In this document: in pieces, positions 1 through 8,767 of the stretch
Position numbering within the stretch: position 1 is the first letter of the stretch
Layout of the letters: the number at the start of each line of letters is the position of its first letter
Assembly (NCBI GenBank): GCA_037446915.1
Contig: JBBIHP010000004.1
Span: 3,511-67,510 of the forward strand
Length of the DNA: 64,000 nucleotides
Reading direction: 5' to 3'
DNA from: DSXH01 sp037446915
Lineage (GTDB): Bacteria > Bacteroidota > Ignavibacteria > Ignavibacteriales > Melioribacteraceae
Notes under the pieces: generated by a model
What the model was told of the DNA's origin: nothing
Database searches by the model: none
Seen by the model: the letters and a program-made list of their open reading frames with translations, nothing else
Position numbers and translations under genes: made by a program

Positions 1-150
1 TGCTTCGTTGGTTTTAATCATGTCGTTTTTCTGGCAGTGTACAATTGCGAAATCGTAAACTTTCATAATAAGCTGCTGAGGCGAAGCAATACTGATTTGA
101 TTTACTAAGTAAGGATTAGTTTTATTATGAAAAGATTGTGCTGTATGCAT
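1..150 (-). CDS. fliS: FliS, flagellar export chaperone (N-terminal part, cut by window edge)
   Basis: The first 50 residues are visible and the gene runs off the left edge. The segment NPYLVNQISIASPQQLIMKV followed by YDFAI matches the conserved FliS N-terminus (NPY...QI..ASPEQLI..LYDGAI). In known systems FliS binds the C-terminus of flagellin in the cytoplasm, blocks premature polymerisation and delivers it to FlhA for export. The start is the ATG at 150. No strong ribosome binding site precedes it. It lies directly downstream of fliC, separated by a strong terminator hairpin, so it probably depends on read-through. The length and C-terminus cannot be judged here. Confidence 0.9.
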   Translation of the reverse strand, partial: MHTAQSFHNKTNPYLVNQISIASPQQLIMKVYDFAIVHCQKNDMIKTNEA

Positions 151-170
151 ATTGTTTCCGGTATTTTGTT

Positions 171-200
171 AAAAAACCCCCGGCCTTAAAGCCGGGGTTC
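171..200 (-). terminator. Rho-independent terminator between fliC and fliS
   Basis: On the minus strand the sequence CCCCGGC, a six-base loop, then GCCGGGG forms a seven-pair GC stem. It is followed by G and a run of six T. It sits 44 bases after the fliC stop codon and about 20 bases before the fliS start. It should end most fliC transcripts while allowing some read-through into fliS. Confidence 0.9.
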
Positions 201-243
201 CTGTCAATTCTCAGTGAGCAAGGTTTCGATACCGAAACTAATA

Positions 244-1053
244 TTATCGAAATAAGCTCAATATCTGCTGAGGTGCTGAATTCATTTGAGCTACCATTGC
301 AGTACCAATCTGTGAAGAGATCTGGCCTTTAGTAGCATTCAATTGTTCCATTGCAACGTCTGCATCAAATATACTGCTTATCGAAGCTGTGTTGTTAGCA
401 ATAGCTGCCGTCAAGAATTCTTCTCTTGAATCAAGAGCTTGAGAAAGGTTACCGATTCTACCAAGAGCAGCTCTTACGTTATCTCCAACTGTAGTGGTAT
501 CGAAAGCGATAACAGTATTATCTGTTGTGCTTTGTAAATTGTCTGTACCAACTGCAGCTTCAAGAGCAGCAACGCCTAATGCAGAAGTTGAGAAGTCAAA
601 GGTTAATGAAGCGCCACTTACGTTAAATGACGGAGCAGATGTACTTGATAAGAGGTTTGTTCCGTTAATTGAAGTGTTGCCAAGAATAGAACTGATTTCA
701 CCCGCTAATGTTCGGATATCTTTAGCAATTGCAGCAGCATCCTTTAAAGGATCGCTTGCATCAACTTGTTTTGCTTTAATCTGGTTTAATTTGTCACTTA
801 TCTGTAAAAGAGCAGATTCAGCAGTAGATAAGAAGTTCTTTGCAGAAGAAATGTTATTTAGCTGAGCTTTTTTAACTAATGTTTCAGCTTCCAACTTTTT
901 ACCAACGTTGTAACCAGATGTATCATCTGCTACTGAGTTGATCTTCTTCTGTGTTGCTAAACGAAGCTGTGCTTTTTCTGTTTGCGCATTAACCTTTACT
1001 AAAGCGTTATAAGCTTTTAATGCACCAATGTTTGTGTTAACTGAGAATGCCAT
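244..1053 (-). CDS. fliC: Flagellin, filament subunit
   Basis: Flagellin of 269 residues. The N-terminus (MAFSVNTNIGALKAYNALVK) and the C-terminus (NSAPQQILSLFR) are the paired D0/D1 helices that polymerise the filament. Residues about 140-200 are the only short central part, so this is a minimal flagellin without a large surface domain. The start is the ATG at 1053, because GGAGG lies five bases upstream. An in-frame ATG at 1065 overlaps that ribosome binding site and is not used. The gene has its own sigma-28 type promoter, a structured leader with two candidate CsrA sites, and a terminator after it. A sugar and glycosyltransferase island lies directly upstream, suggesting the filament is glycosylated. 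Confidence 0.97.
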   Translation of the reverse strand: MAFSVNTNIGALKAYNALVKVNAQTEKAQLRLATQKKINSVADDTSGYNVGKKLEAETLVKKAQLNNISSAKNFLSTAESALLQISDKLNQIKAKQVDASDPLKDAAAIAKDIRTLAGEISSILGNTSINGTNLLSSTSAPSFNVSGASLTFDFSTSALGVAALEAAVGTDNLQSTTDNTVIAFDTTTVGDNVRAALGRIGNLSQALDSREEFLTAAIANNTASISSIFDADVAMEQLNATKGQISSQIGTAMVAQMNSAPQQILSLFR

Positions 1054-1057
1054 AACT

Positions 1058-1067
1058 ACCTCCATGT
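1058..1067 (-). promoter_or_regulatory. Candidate CsrA binding site over the fliC ribosome binding site
   Basis: The minus strand reads ACATGGAGGT, a perfect match to the CsrA consensus ACANGGANGU. It contains the GGAGG ribosome binding site of fliC, so bound CsrA would block initiation at 1053. Function is inferred from the known hag leader of Bacillus; CsrA and FliW are both encoded in this window. Confidence 0.7.
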
Positions 1068-1082
1068 GTTTTTATTATTTTA

Positions 1083-1102
1083 CTCAAGCTTCCTTGCTTG
1101 AG
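1083..1102 (-). promoter_or_regulatory. Hairpin presenting a second CsrA motif in the fliC leader
   Basis: The minus strand reads CTCAAGC-AAGGAA-GCTTGAG, a perfect seven-pair stem with a six-base loop. The loop contains AAGGA, fitting the ANGGA core that CsrA prefers when exposed in a hairpin loop. Its GGA is 30 bases upstream of the GGA in the ribosome binding site, a distance compatible with one CsrA dimer bridging both sites. Confidence 0.65.
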
Positions 1103-1113
1103 CTGTTAATTTG

Positions 1114-1131
1114 TTGAGATTATTTTCTCAA
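1114..1131 (-). other. 5-prime stem-loop of the fliC transcript
   Basis: TTGAGA and TCTCAA form a six-pair stem around an AT-rich six-base loop. It lies at the predicted transcript start, about seven bases after the -10 element. A hairpin at the very 5-prime end often protects an mRNA from decay; that role is inferred. Confidence 0.45.
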
Positions 1132-1136
1132 TTATA

Positions 1137-1163
1137 TTATCGGATGGTTGATTAAAAAGTTTA
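1137..1163 (-). promoter_or_regulatory. Sigma-28 promoter of fliC
   Basis: The minus strand reads TAAACTTT-N11-TCCGATAA, compared with the FliA consensus TAAAGTTT-N11-GCCGATAA. There is one mismatch in each element and the spacer is exact. Transcription should start near 1130, giving a leader of about 77 bases. The matching sigma factor is encoded at 33246-33878. Confidence 0.88.
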
Positions 1164-1177
1164 AAACAAATTTCAGT

Positions 1178-2701
1178 CTAATTGGATTGAACTCCGGTAA
1201 GCTTCGATTTGATCAGGTTTATTCTCTCTATTACTTCAGGTATGTTGAAAAACTTCTCTTCAATTAATTTTATTGTCTGAAATAATCCGTCATAATTTCC
1301 ATCGGTTATATAAAATGAGAGAAGATAAAAATATATGGATGGATCATCATTTCTGTTCTCTGCCAGATTAATATAGATTTCTGCTGCTTTCTGGTGTTCA
1401 TTGCACGTAATATAAAATTCACCCAAACATTTCTTAATCTCCAAATCCTCAGGGAATAGCTCTAATAATTTTTCTAAAAGTTCCAGTTTGGAATTCGTTT
1501 GGGAATATTCTTTTATTATAAAAAGTATTACCGGAAGGTTCTGATTATTGGTGTCCCTGGTAATAGTAACCATTTCTGACTGATCTATTGGTTTGTTTTC
1601 AATCAACATTTCAACAGATGAAACAAATTTTTCCTTTTCTATTAACCTTGAGCCATTAACATAATTAATAAATTTTCGATAATAATTTTTCTGCATGCTT
1701 TTGTCGCCAACTTTCCTGGCAATATTTAATCCGCAGAGTAGAATTTCTTCTTCATTCAGAAAAACAGAATAGTCTGTATTTCCTTTTCCATTTATCAAAT
1801 CATTATTAAATAATTCAGTTTTCTGGCAATGTTCGATAGCTTTCTTAATTTCATTTCTACGTAGATAGATTTTAGCAGCTAAAAGATGAGTGAATGCGTC
1901 GTTATTACGTATCATTAAAGATTTCTCTAAATACTTACATGCTTCATTTATATTATGTTCATTATTAGAAATAACAGCGAGCGATGTATATGAATGTGCG
2001 CGGTAATGTGTATTAAAACTTCTATTTTCTGCTGCAAGTAAGAAATATTTTTTTGCTTCTGAATAATTTTCGAGGATCTCATGGGTTAATGCAAGTTGAA
2101 ATTCCAGATAAGGATTTCTACTCTTCCGATATTCCTGAATCAGTAATTCTAAATTACGTTTTGCCTTCTCCTTTTTCATATCAGTATTAATATCATAACC
2201 GATATGTTCAATTAGAATATTGGATTTATTAATTTCATAACCATTGTTTAACAGTGATGGTATTATCTGCTCGTGCACTGAACCGTTAAATGTAATATTG
2301 TTATTGCTTGCAAATAAACGTACGTAGGACATCTGGTTATCCCTACCATGTTCGGAATCCAGACTTTTTACAGTGCAATAAAAACCAATTTTATTTTTTG
2401 TCCCGGTTATTTTCTTCAACTCCTCTTTCGAATGAGGATTTAGTCTTTCATCTGCATCAAGATAAAGAATCCAATCCCCCGTGGATTTACTAAGAGCATA
2501 ATTTCTTGCAGCCGAAAAATCATTTATCCAATTGAAGTGAAATATCTTTGCCCCATATTGTTCTGCTATACTAATGGTATTATCCGTTGATCCGGTATCA
2601 ACAATTACAATTTCATCAACAACGTTTTTAACAGAGTCCAGACATCCGGAAAGGTGCTTCTCTTCATTCTTTACTATCATAGAAAGTGTTATAGTACTCA
2701 T
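1178..2701 (-). CDS. Family 2 glycosyltransferase with TPR-like C-terminal half
   Basis: Protein of 507 residues. Residues 1-230 form a GT-A glycosyltransferase: it opens with TITLSMIVKNEE, then IVDTGSTDNT, and has the metal-binding motif YLDADERL. This is the SunS/WcaA-like family 2 type that often accompanies TPR repeats. The rest is helical and repetitive (for example NPYLEFQLALTHEILENYSE), as expected of TPR repeats. The start is the ATG at 2701, one base after the stop codon of the upstream gene, so the two are coupled. It is the last gene of the sugar island and lies next to fliC. Transfer of a sugar to flagellin is a reasonable inference, but the acceptor is unknown. Confidence 0.85.
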   Translation of the reverse strand: MSTITLSMIVKNEEKHLSGCLDSVKNVVDEIVIVDTGSTDNTISIAEQYGAKIFHFNWINDFSAARNYALSKSTGDWILYLDADERLNPHSKEELKKITGTKNKIGFYCTVKSLDSEHGRDNQMSYVRLFASNNNITFNGSVHEQIIPSLLNNGYEINKSNILIEHIGYDINTDMKKEKAKRNLELLIQEYRKSRNPYLEFQLALTHEILENYSEAKKYFLLAAENRSFNTHYRAHSYTSLAVISNNEHNINEACKYLEKSLMIRNNDAFTHLLAAKIYLRRNEIKKAIEHCQKTELFNNDLINGKGNTDYSVFLNEEEILLCGLNIARKVGDKSMQKNYYRKFINYVNGSRLIEKEKFVSSVEMLIENKPIDQSEMVTITRDTNNQNLPVILFIIKEYSQTNSKLELLEKLLELFPEDLEIKKCLGEFYITCNEHQKAAEIYINLAENRNDDPSIYFYLLSFYITDGNYDGLFQTIKLIEEKFFNIPEVIERINLIKSKLTGVQSN

Positions 2702-2702
2702 A

Positions 2703-5700
2703 TTATTCCACCACTGACATATGATCAACACAGTGACCAAGTTTTGAATTTACTTCAGCTAAAAATTTAGCCGCAAACTCATTTTTACTATCATACCTTA
2801 TAGCCCACTCTAACATAACTTTCGCCTGTTCGGGTTGATCGCTTAACATAAGGACCTGTCCAAGTCCAAGACAAGCAGAGGATGAGTTACTATCTTCGGT
2901 TAATTCGGTTTCGAAATACTGTGCTGCATTTTCAAGATTGTTATTTGCAAGTGAAATATTCCCAGCAAGATTCAGCAATTCTGTATAAGTTATAATTGAA
3001 TTCGTGTCATTATAATTTTGAACCGCCTCGTAAATTGATTTTTCTGCAAGTTCGAGTTCGTTATCTGCAATATGTACTTTGGTCCTTTCAAAATATTTTA
3101 CAAAAGAATTTTTATTAATCGGGAAAATATATTGTCGCGGATTTACAGTTTTATTTTTCAACCAGATATCTTCTGGAGTTCCGCCCCATTTATTAGAAAA
3201 TATTTCCCTGTTAGTTTCTAACCTTTTTCTGTAAGCTTCGTTACCATCTGCTTTAAAGCTTTTTGAGCCGAAGTGATGAATAAAAACATCCTTTGCAATT
3301 ACTGCTTTGTAACCGGCAAGCTGAGCCCGCAAACAATAATCATCGTCTTCGTAATTACACAGTGAAAACCGTTCGTCGAGTCCGCCGATTTTATTAATGA
3401 CTTCCCGTTTGATCAATGTACATAAAAATGCTAACCGCGGAAAATTTAGGATCTGATTTTTATTCTTAGCATTAACACTCTCTGCATATTCTTTCATTTC
3501 TTCAATAGAGCTATATACTGCATTTTCATCGTGCTGAAGTCCGCTTACTTCATTACTTATTGGACCGACTAAACCAATTTTACCATCGCTCTCAGCAACT
3601 TCTATCATCCGTTCCAGCCAGTTACCGTTAAAGATAATATCGTTATTTGAAATTAGAACATACTGTCCTGTAGTTTCTTCAATTCCTTGATTTACTGCTT
3701 TGGGAAATCCGAGATTCTCATTATTTCTTATCAAGACAAGATTTATTTTGCTGTTATTGAAAGTAGATAAATATTCGAAAGTACCATCACTGCTTGCATT
3801 ATCAACCATAATTAATTCGATTTTCTGATTAACCGTATTAGCGAGACTATCGAGGCATTGCTTTGTGAAATCGAGCTGATTATAAACCGGAATCACAATG
3901 CTCACTTCCGGAGTTACGTTATCGATGGTTGAATTAATTGATTCCAGCTCACCATAATTATATTCATCCGCAAGTAATTTTTTATTCTGCTGATCAAATT
4001 CTTTGTGCAACAGATTTTCCATGGCATTAATAAATTGAATAACTGACTTATATTCCGAATATTGTAATGATGTTCTGTAAGCATTGGCAATCAATTTTCT
4101 TAAATCATTGGTCTGATAAATAATATCAATTATATTCTGCGCAAGAGAATCGATATCTCCATAATCGACATTGAAAGAATTAATATCATTTCTACAAAAG
4201 CTCTGTGCACCAAGATTATAGGTCGTAATAACCGGTGTTCCGCAAGCCATTCCTTCAACAAGCGGTAGAGAAAATCCTTCGTACCAGGATGTACAAACAA
4301 CTACACTAGAGTTTTGCATTAATTCGGCTACCTTACGGCTTTCAAGCTTAACTTTAATATCAACTTCACAATCAAGTTCTTCGGTAAGCTGTTTTACAAC
4401 TTCAACTTTATTATCCGGATTATAACCCATTACAATATTTAATTTGAGTTCATCAATTCTAAAAGGCGATTGCTGAATTCGCTTAACAGCCATTGCCAGG
4501 AATGAAAATCCTTTTAAAGGATGGAAAGGATTACCGACAAAAAGAATAGACTTTTTACGATTATTGAAATCCGCAAACGAAAATATTCTATGATCAATTC
4601 CGTTTGGAATATATTCAGATTCCCTTCCAAACTTTGATTTGAATAGTTCTACCAGATGCGAAGAAACTGAAATATTTTTTACAGGTATTGCATGAAGCTT
4701 TGTTAAAATATGTTTGTCGCTTCTCATTTCATCATAATCTCTACCGAAATGATAACCTTCGTATCCCTGGCAAATATGAACGACTTTGGAAATCGGAATT
4801 CTATTTAGAACAAGAGGAATATCAAAAATGCTGAAGACAAAAAGAAGTTTGTAGTTGGTTTTTATTTCAAGCTCACTTTGTATCTGTATAAATTTTAATC
4901 GGGCATTTACCCAGTCGGGTTTTTTTGTGTATGAGTAAATAGTAACATTGGAACCAAGTTTAATGAGCCAATCGATATACTTAAATAGAATTTTTGTTCC
5001 GCCGCTAATTACAGAAGCATCTCTTATAAAGAATGCAACTTTAGATGAATCGGCATTTGAGTTCTCTTCTTTTACAACTTTTTTTGAATGATATGTTACA
5101 AAATCCATATCGAAGTTTTCATCATCAAATCTATAACCGCATTTGCACTCAGGACAAATTAAATTCTGCACAGTTGGATCTTTGCCCATTTCATTTTCGA
5201 AATGGAAGTTGAAAGTGTTATTACATTTTTTACATACTAATTTTATAGAATGCTTTATTGAATTAGTAATCATACTGCCCGGTTCAAGAGTCCAGTACCT
5301 GATATTTTCCGGATTAATTTTTTCGAATAAATCATTTTCAGGATAACCTAAAAGAATCGGGCTATATGATTCTCCCGTTGAATCAATCTTGTTTGTTGAA
5401 CTGGTAATTTTCAAAAGGTATGTTTCTATTGCTCTTGCCTGTCTTTGATCCCCATGTTTTATTAGATATTGAACATAATCTTTAGTATCAGAAATAAAAT
5501 TGTGGGGTTTATAAACAAGGTTTTTCTTATTCAAAAAGAGCTTAAGAACATTTTTAGTTTCTACCGGTAGGGGTTTATCTAAATAATCATTAATTATATT
5601 TTTAATGAAAGGAAACAATTTCTCACTGACCGGTTTTGGAATTTCATTTGTAAACCAATCCATTGTTTTCTCTACTAATGCAGTTGTAAAACCGCATCTA

Positions 5701-7103
5701 TAAAGGAATGCATCTGCTTTTGTAGAAATATTGATCACTTCATTAACTGCTTTTAAGATGTTTTGAGGATCGCGTAAATCGGTAAAAGGAAATAGTTCAG
5801 TAAAACTCCTTTCATTTAAGAATATAATTAGTGCCCTGGTAGAATCGAGAACGCCGCCTTCTACAAAAGAATTGGTTGTTTGACCCTTATGAATTCTTGT
5901 AATGCATGTACGCTTATCAATATAGAAAGAGACAAATCGTGAGGAAATTCTTAACCACATATCAAAATCCTGTCCCTGTCTAAGCGACTCGTTAAATAAT
6001 CCAACTTCTTTAAAGACAGAGCGATTAACCGCAATAGCATTGCCATGAATATAGTTTGCCCAGAAGAAACGTGTAACTTGAAATTCAGTTGGAGGAATTT
6101 GAAGCCATAGCGGGGGAGCTATTTTCTGTTGCGTTTCCTCGAGTAGCAGGTACCAGTGGCTGTGAAAAAATTTATTTTCCGGGTAATCATTTATTGCATT
6201 GAAATGAGTTTGAAGCTTGTCCGGTTCAAATAGATCATCCGAAGAGAGCCAGCATATCCATTCACCCCGGGCGTTATTAATTCCAACATTTAAAGCGGTT
6301 GCAACTCCGCCGTTTTGTTTGTGAAAAGTTCTAAAACGTGAATCTTTAGCAGCATATTCTTCCATTACCTCTTTAGTAAAATCTGTACTACCATCATTTA
6401 CAATAATGGCTTCCCAAATAGGAAAGCTTTGATTCAAAAGTGAATCGAGAGCTTTGCCCAGATATTCTGCTTGATTATAGGTTGGAACAACTACTGAAAA
6501 AATTGGATCGAAAGAATGATTAGATTTAGGTGAATTATATATAGCAAAAAAAGCTCCTTTTGGATTCTCATATTCTTTTCCTTCATTATCATGTGTATGA
6601 AAATCTTCGCATACAAAGAATTGCCACCCGGTTCCAAAATCTTCTGGAAGCCAGCCAGATTTATGTTCTTGCCATTTACCTCCGTCCAGTCCCCAGGCAT
6701 CTTTTTCCGTTTCGTGGTTCTGCTCAATAAATCCTAAAGGAGTAAATACAATTATCTGTTTTGTAACCAGCTCTTCTGTTTTTTTTAAAAGTTCAATTGC
6801 TCTGTTCTTATCAACATGTTCAATAACATCAAGAAGGAAGATGGTTTCAATTGAATTATTGGGCAAGGCTGATAATGCTTTTTCCCAATCAAGATTTATA
6901 TAAGAATAATTATTGTTAGATGTGTTTTTTTCTTCTATATAATCCAGATATTGTTTGTGCGGATCTATACATAAATGGTACTTTGGACTAATGAAATCCT
7001 GTGGTCTAATGCCGCAACCAATATCACCTACTATATTTGCTTCGAGAATATTTTCTCTAACTTTTTCGAAAAGTTGATCTCTATTTATTTTTTGAATTTG
7101 CAT
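2703..7103 (-). CDS. Giant multidomain glycosyltransferase (methyltransferase-like, GT2, GT4, GT2, TPR)
   Basis: Protein of 1466 residues with several catalytic modules. Residues about 20-190 resemble a class I methyltransferase (VGDIGCG, then LLDVIEHVDK). Residues 201-420 are a family 2 glycosyltransferase (FSVVVPTYNQAEYL, VNDGSTD, WLSSDDLF). Residues 622-655 carry two CxxC pairs, probably a zinc ribbon. Residues 688-1035 are a GT-B family 4 enzyme (VISGGTKIL, ILFVGNPFHPLKG, EGFSLPLVEGMACGTPVI). Residues 1066-1310 are a second family 2 enzyme (VSIVIPVYNQLDF, DNASSDGT, ISNNDI). The C-terminus is TPR-like. It probably builds most of one glycan in a single polypeptide. No signal peptide or membrane segment is seen, so it should act in the cytoplasm, as flagellin-modifying enzymes do. 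Confidence 0.85.
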   Translation of the reverse strand: MQIQKINRDQLFEKVRENILEANIVGDIGCGIRPQDFISPKYHLCIDPHKQYLDYIEEKNTSNNNYSYINLDWEKALSALPNNSIETIFLLDVIEHVDKNRAIELLKKTEELVTKQIIVFTPLGFIEQNHETEKDAWGLDGGKWQEHKSGWLPEDFGTGWQFFVCEDFHTHDNEGKEYENPKGAFFAIYNSPKSNHSFDPIFSVVVPTYNQAEYLGKALDSLLNQSFPIWEAIIVNDGSTDFTKEVMEEYAAKDSRFRTFHKQNGGVATALNVGINNARGEWICWLSSDDLFEPDKLQTHFNAINDYPENKFFHSHWYLLLEETQQKIAPPLWLQIPPTEFQVTRFFWANYIHGNAIAVNRSVFKEVGLFNESLRQGQDFDMWLRISSRFVSFYIDKRTCITRIHKGQTTNSFVEGGVLDSTRALIIFLNERSFTELFPFTDLRDPQNILKAVNEVINISTKADAFLYRCGFTTALVEKTMDWFTNEIPKPVSEKLFPFIKNIINDYLDKPLPVETKNVLKLFLNKKNLVYKPHNFISDTKDYVQYLIKHGDQRQARAIETYLLKITSSTNKIDSTGESYSPILLGYPENDLFEKINPENIRYWTLEPGSMITNSIKHSIKLVCKKCNNTFNFHFENEMGKDPTVQNLICPECKCGYRFDDENFDMDFVTYHSKKVVKEENSNADSSKVAFFIRDASVISGGTKILFKYIDWLIKLGSNVTIYSYTKKPDWVNARLKFIQIQSELEIKTNYKLLFVFSIFDIPLVLNRIPISKVVHICQGYEGYHFGRDYDEMRSDKHILTKLHAIPVKNISVSSHLVELFKSKFGRESEYIPNGIDHRIFSFADFNNRKKSILFVGNPFHPLKGFSFLAMAVKRIQQSPFRIDELKLNIVMGYNPDNKVEVVKQLTEELDCEVDIKVKLESRKVAELMQNSSVVVCTSWYEGFSLPLVEGMACGTPVITTYNLGAQSFCRNDINSFNVDYGDIDSLAQNIIDIIYQTNDLRKLIANAYRTSLQYSEYKSVIQFINAMENLLHKEFDQQNKKLLADEYNYGELESINSTIDNVTPEVSIVIPVYNQLDFTKQCLDSLANTVNQKIELIMVDNASSDGTFEYLSTFNNSKINLVLIRNNENLGFPKAVNQGIEETTGQYVLISNNDIIFNGNWLERMIEVAESDGKIGLVGPISNEVSGLQHDENAVYSSIEEMKEYAESVNAKNKNQILNFPRLAFLCTLIKREVINKIGGLDERFSLCNYEDDDYCLRAQLAGYKAVIAKDVFIHHFGSKSFKADGNEAYRKRLETNREIFSNKWGGTPEDIWLKNKTVNPRQYIFPINKNSFVKYFERTKVHIADNELELAEKSIYEAVQNYNDTNSIITYTELLNLAGNISLANNNLENAAQYFETELTEDSNSSSACLGLGQVLMLSDQPEQAKVMLEWAIRYDSKNEFAAKFLAEVNSKLGHCVDHMSVVE

Positions 7104-7126
7104 GTGGTTATTTATTTGGTTATAAA

Positions 7127-8767
7127 TTATTTTCTTTCAAGCAAAACCAGCATTCTATTAAGAGGATCCGTACCTGATGGATTGGTAGATATAATGTTAA
7201 AATATTTTCCCATCTCTGCTTTAAATCTCTTAAATGAATAATTATTTATTAGTTGTTCATTTTTCCAATTTGCATTGAGATTAGACTGTTGCTTTAAAAA
7301 ATATCCTTCAAAAGTGGCTTCTATAATACATTTACCTGAGGATATTTTTGCAAGTTCTTCTGCAACTTTCCAGGAATAATCAACATACATATACTGGAAT
7401 ACATTTCCCATCCAGATTAAATCATACTTATCTTTTTTTTCAAAGTCTTTGAAAGTGCCAGTAAAGAGTTCAATATTTTTGGCATTCCTGAAAGATGCCA
7501 CACTTCTAACAATTTCATTAGCTTTTGAATCAGGTTCTATCCCAGTACATTTTTCTGCTCTAAAAGAATGAAATAGAAGCATATATCCTAACGAACTTCC
7601 TATTGATAAAAAATTACTACATTTATCAAATAATTCCGGAGTGTATTTAATAAAGTATTCAACACGTGTTTCAAGACTACCATTCGGTTTAAGTGTTATT
7701 ATATCATATGCATAGTTAGAAGGATATGAATAATTATCAATTTCTTTCTGAAGCGTTCTATAATAATCTGTTTTTTCTTTAGTGGGTAGAATTAATAAAC
7801 TGTTTCTTAAGGAAAAAGTATTCCTTTTTGAATCATTTTCAAGACTTCTAAAAACATCATAGTAGTTTGCTTTGTAAATTTCATTTTCCGGTTCTAGTTC
7901 CAAGGCACATTCCATCAATGACAATGTTTTTAAATTTTCATCATTATTCCAGGAAAGAGCAGCTAAGTTATTATATGCTGCCGCACAATTAGGTTGAAAT
8001 TCCAGTGCTTTATAAAATTTGTTTAATGCTTCTTCAGAATTATTTTCTTCAATCAATACTCTTTCACCTTCTTCAATCAATTTTGCAGCTATCGGGTTGT
8101 AGGGCATCGATCCAAAAAAGTTTATTTTTTTGGTATTTATATCAGAAGCTAATTCATCTATTCCAGAAGAAATTGATGGGCACCAGGTTTTAATTCCTTC
8201 CAATCGCGAAAGAAACCATTTTATATTGAAATAGGTTACTTCATTCCACTTAAGCATATAATCCAAATCGAGCATTTTAACCTTATCGCCATTTGTGACA
8301 AAATTTGCCAAGCCACAATCAACCGGAATTACGTTTTGTTCAATAATATTTTTCAGAATTGAATGAATTTGAGCGGCAAGTTGTGAACGATACTTTTCTT
8401 CAGCATTTTCGACATCGTAATAATTACTTAAATCCTCCATTAGAACTTCGAATTTTTCTCCACAATCACTAATTCGAAAATCATAAACATCTACAAGCCC
8501 TTCTTTAGACATGAGGGTTCTATAATTTTGATATGATTTAAGAACATAATTAAAATCCATGTTAGGATTTTTATAAATCACTTTTATAATGTAATCTTTA
8601 CAGTTGATTTTACACTTGTAAATTTTGCTTGTGGAAAATTCTTTTAAAAGCTCTTTACTGGTGATATTATTAAAAGTAATTCCGACCTCAACTTGACTAT
8701 AGTTATAATCGCTTTCAGAGGACTGTGACACTAAATTTTCTATTATCTGTTCATCTTTAATTCGCAT
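7127..8767 (-). CDS. Kinase-like / TPR / methyltransferase fusion protein
   Basis: Protein of 546 residues. Residues about 30-200 resemble an aminoglycoside-phosphotransferase or small-molecule kinase fold: a lysine in CKDYIIKVIYK, and VDCGLANFV followed by MLDLDYM, comparable to the catalytic and metal-binding loops. The catalytic HGD is altered to VDCG, so activity is doubtful. Residues 225-310 are TPR-like (EEALNKFYKALEFQPN). Residues 380-540 look like a methyltransferase (FLSIGSSLGYMLLF, then GIEPDSKAN). The start is the ATG at 8767, overlapping the stop codon of the upstream gene by one base; a TTG one codon earlier is less likely. It lies inside the sugar island, so modification of a glycan is the likely context. 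Confidence 0.7.
   Translation of the reverse strand: MRIKDEQIIENLVSQSSESDYNYSQVEVGITFNNITSKELLKEFSTSKIYKCKINCKDYIIKVIYKNPNMDFNYVLKSYQNYRTLMSKEGLVDVYDFRISDCGEKFEVLMEDLSNYYDVENAEEKYRSQLAAQIHSILKNIIEQNVIPVDCGLANFVTNGDKVKMLDLDYMLKWNEVTYFNIKWFLSRLEGIKTWCPSISSGIDELASDINTKKINFFGSMPYNPIAAKLIEEGERVLIEENNSEEALNKFYKALEFQPNCAAAYNNLAALSWNNDENLKTLSLMECALELEPENEIYKANYYDVFRSLENDSKRNTFSLRNSLLILPTKEKTDYYRTLQKEIDNYSYPSNYAYDIITLKPNGSLETRVEYFIKYTPELFDKCSNFLSIGSSLGYMLLFHSFRAEKCTGIEPDSKANEIVRSVASFRNAKNIELFTGTFKDFEKKDKYDLIWMGNVFQYMYVDYSWKVAEELAKISSGKCIIEATFEGYFLKQQSNLNANWKNEQLINNYSFKRFKAEMGKYFNIISTNPSGTDPLNRMLVLLERK

Noticed and set aside
494..865. Open frame on the plus strand across fliC
   Set aside because: It is antisense to the clearly coding flagellin gene, with no ribosome binding site or known motif.
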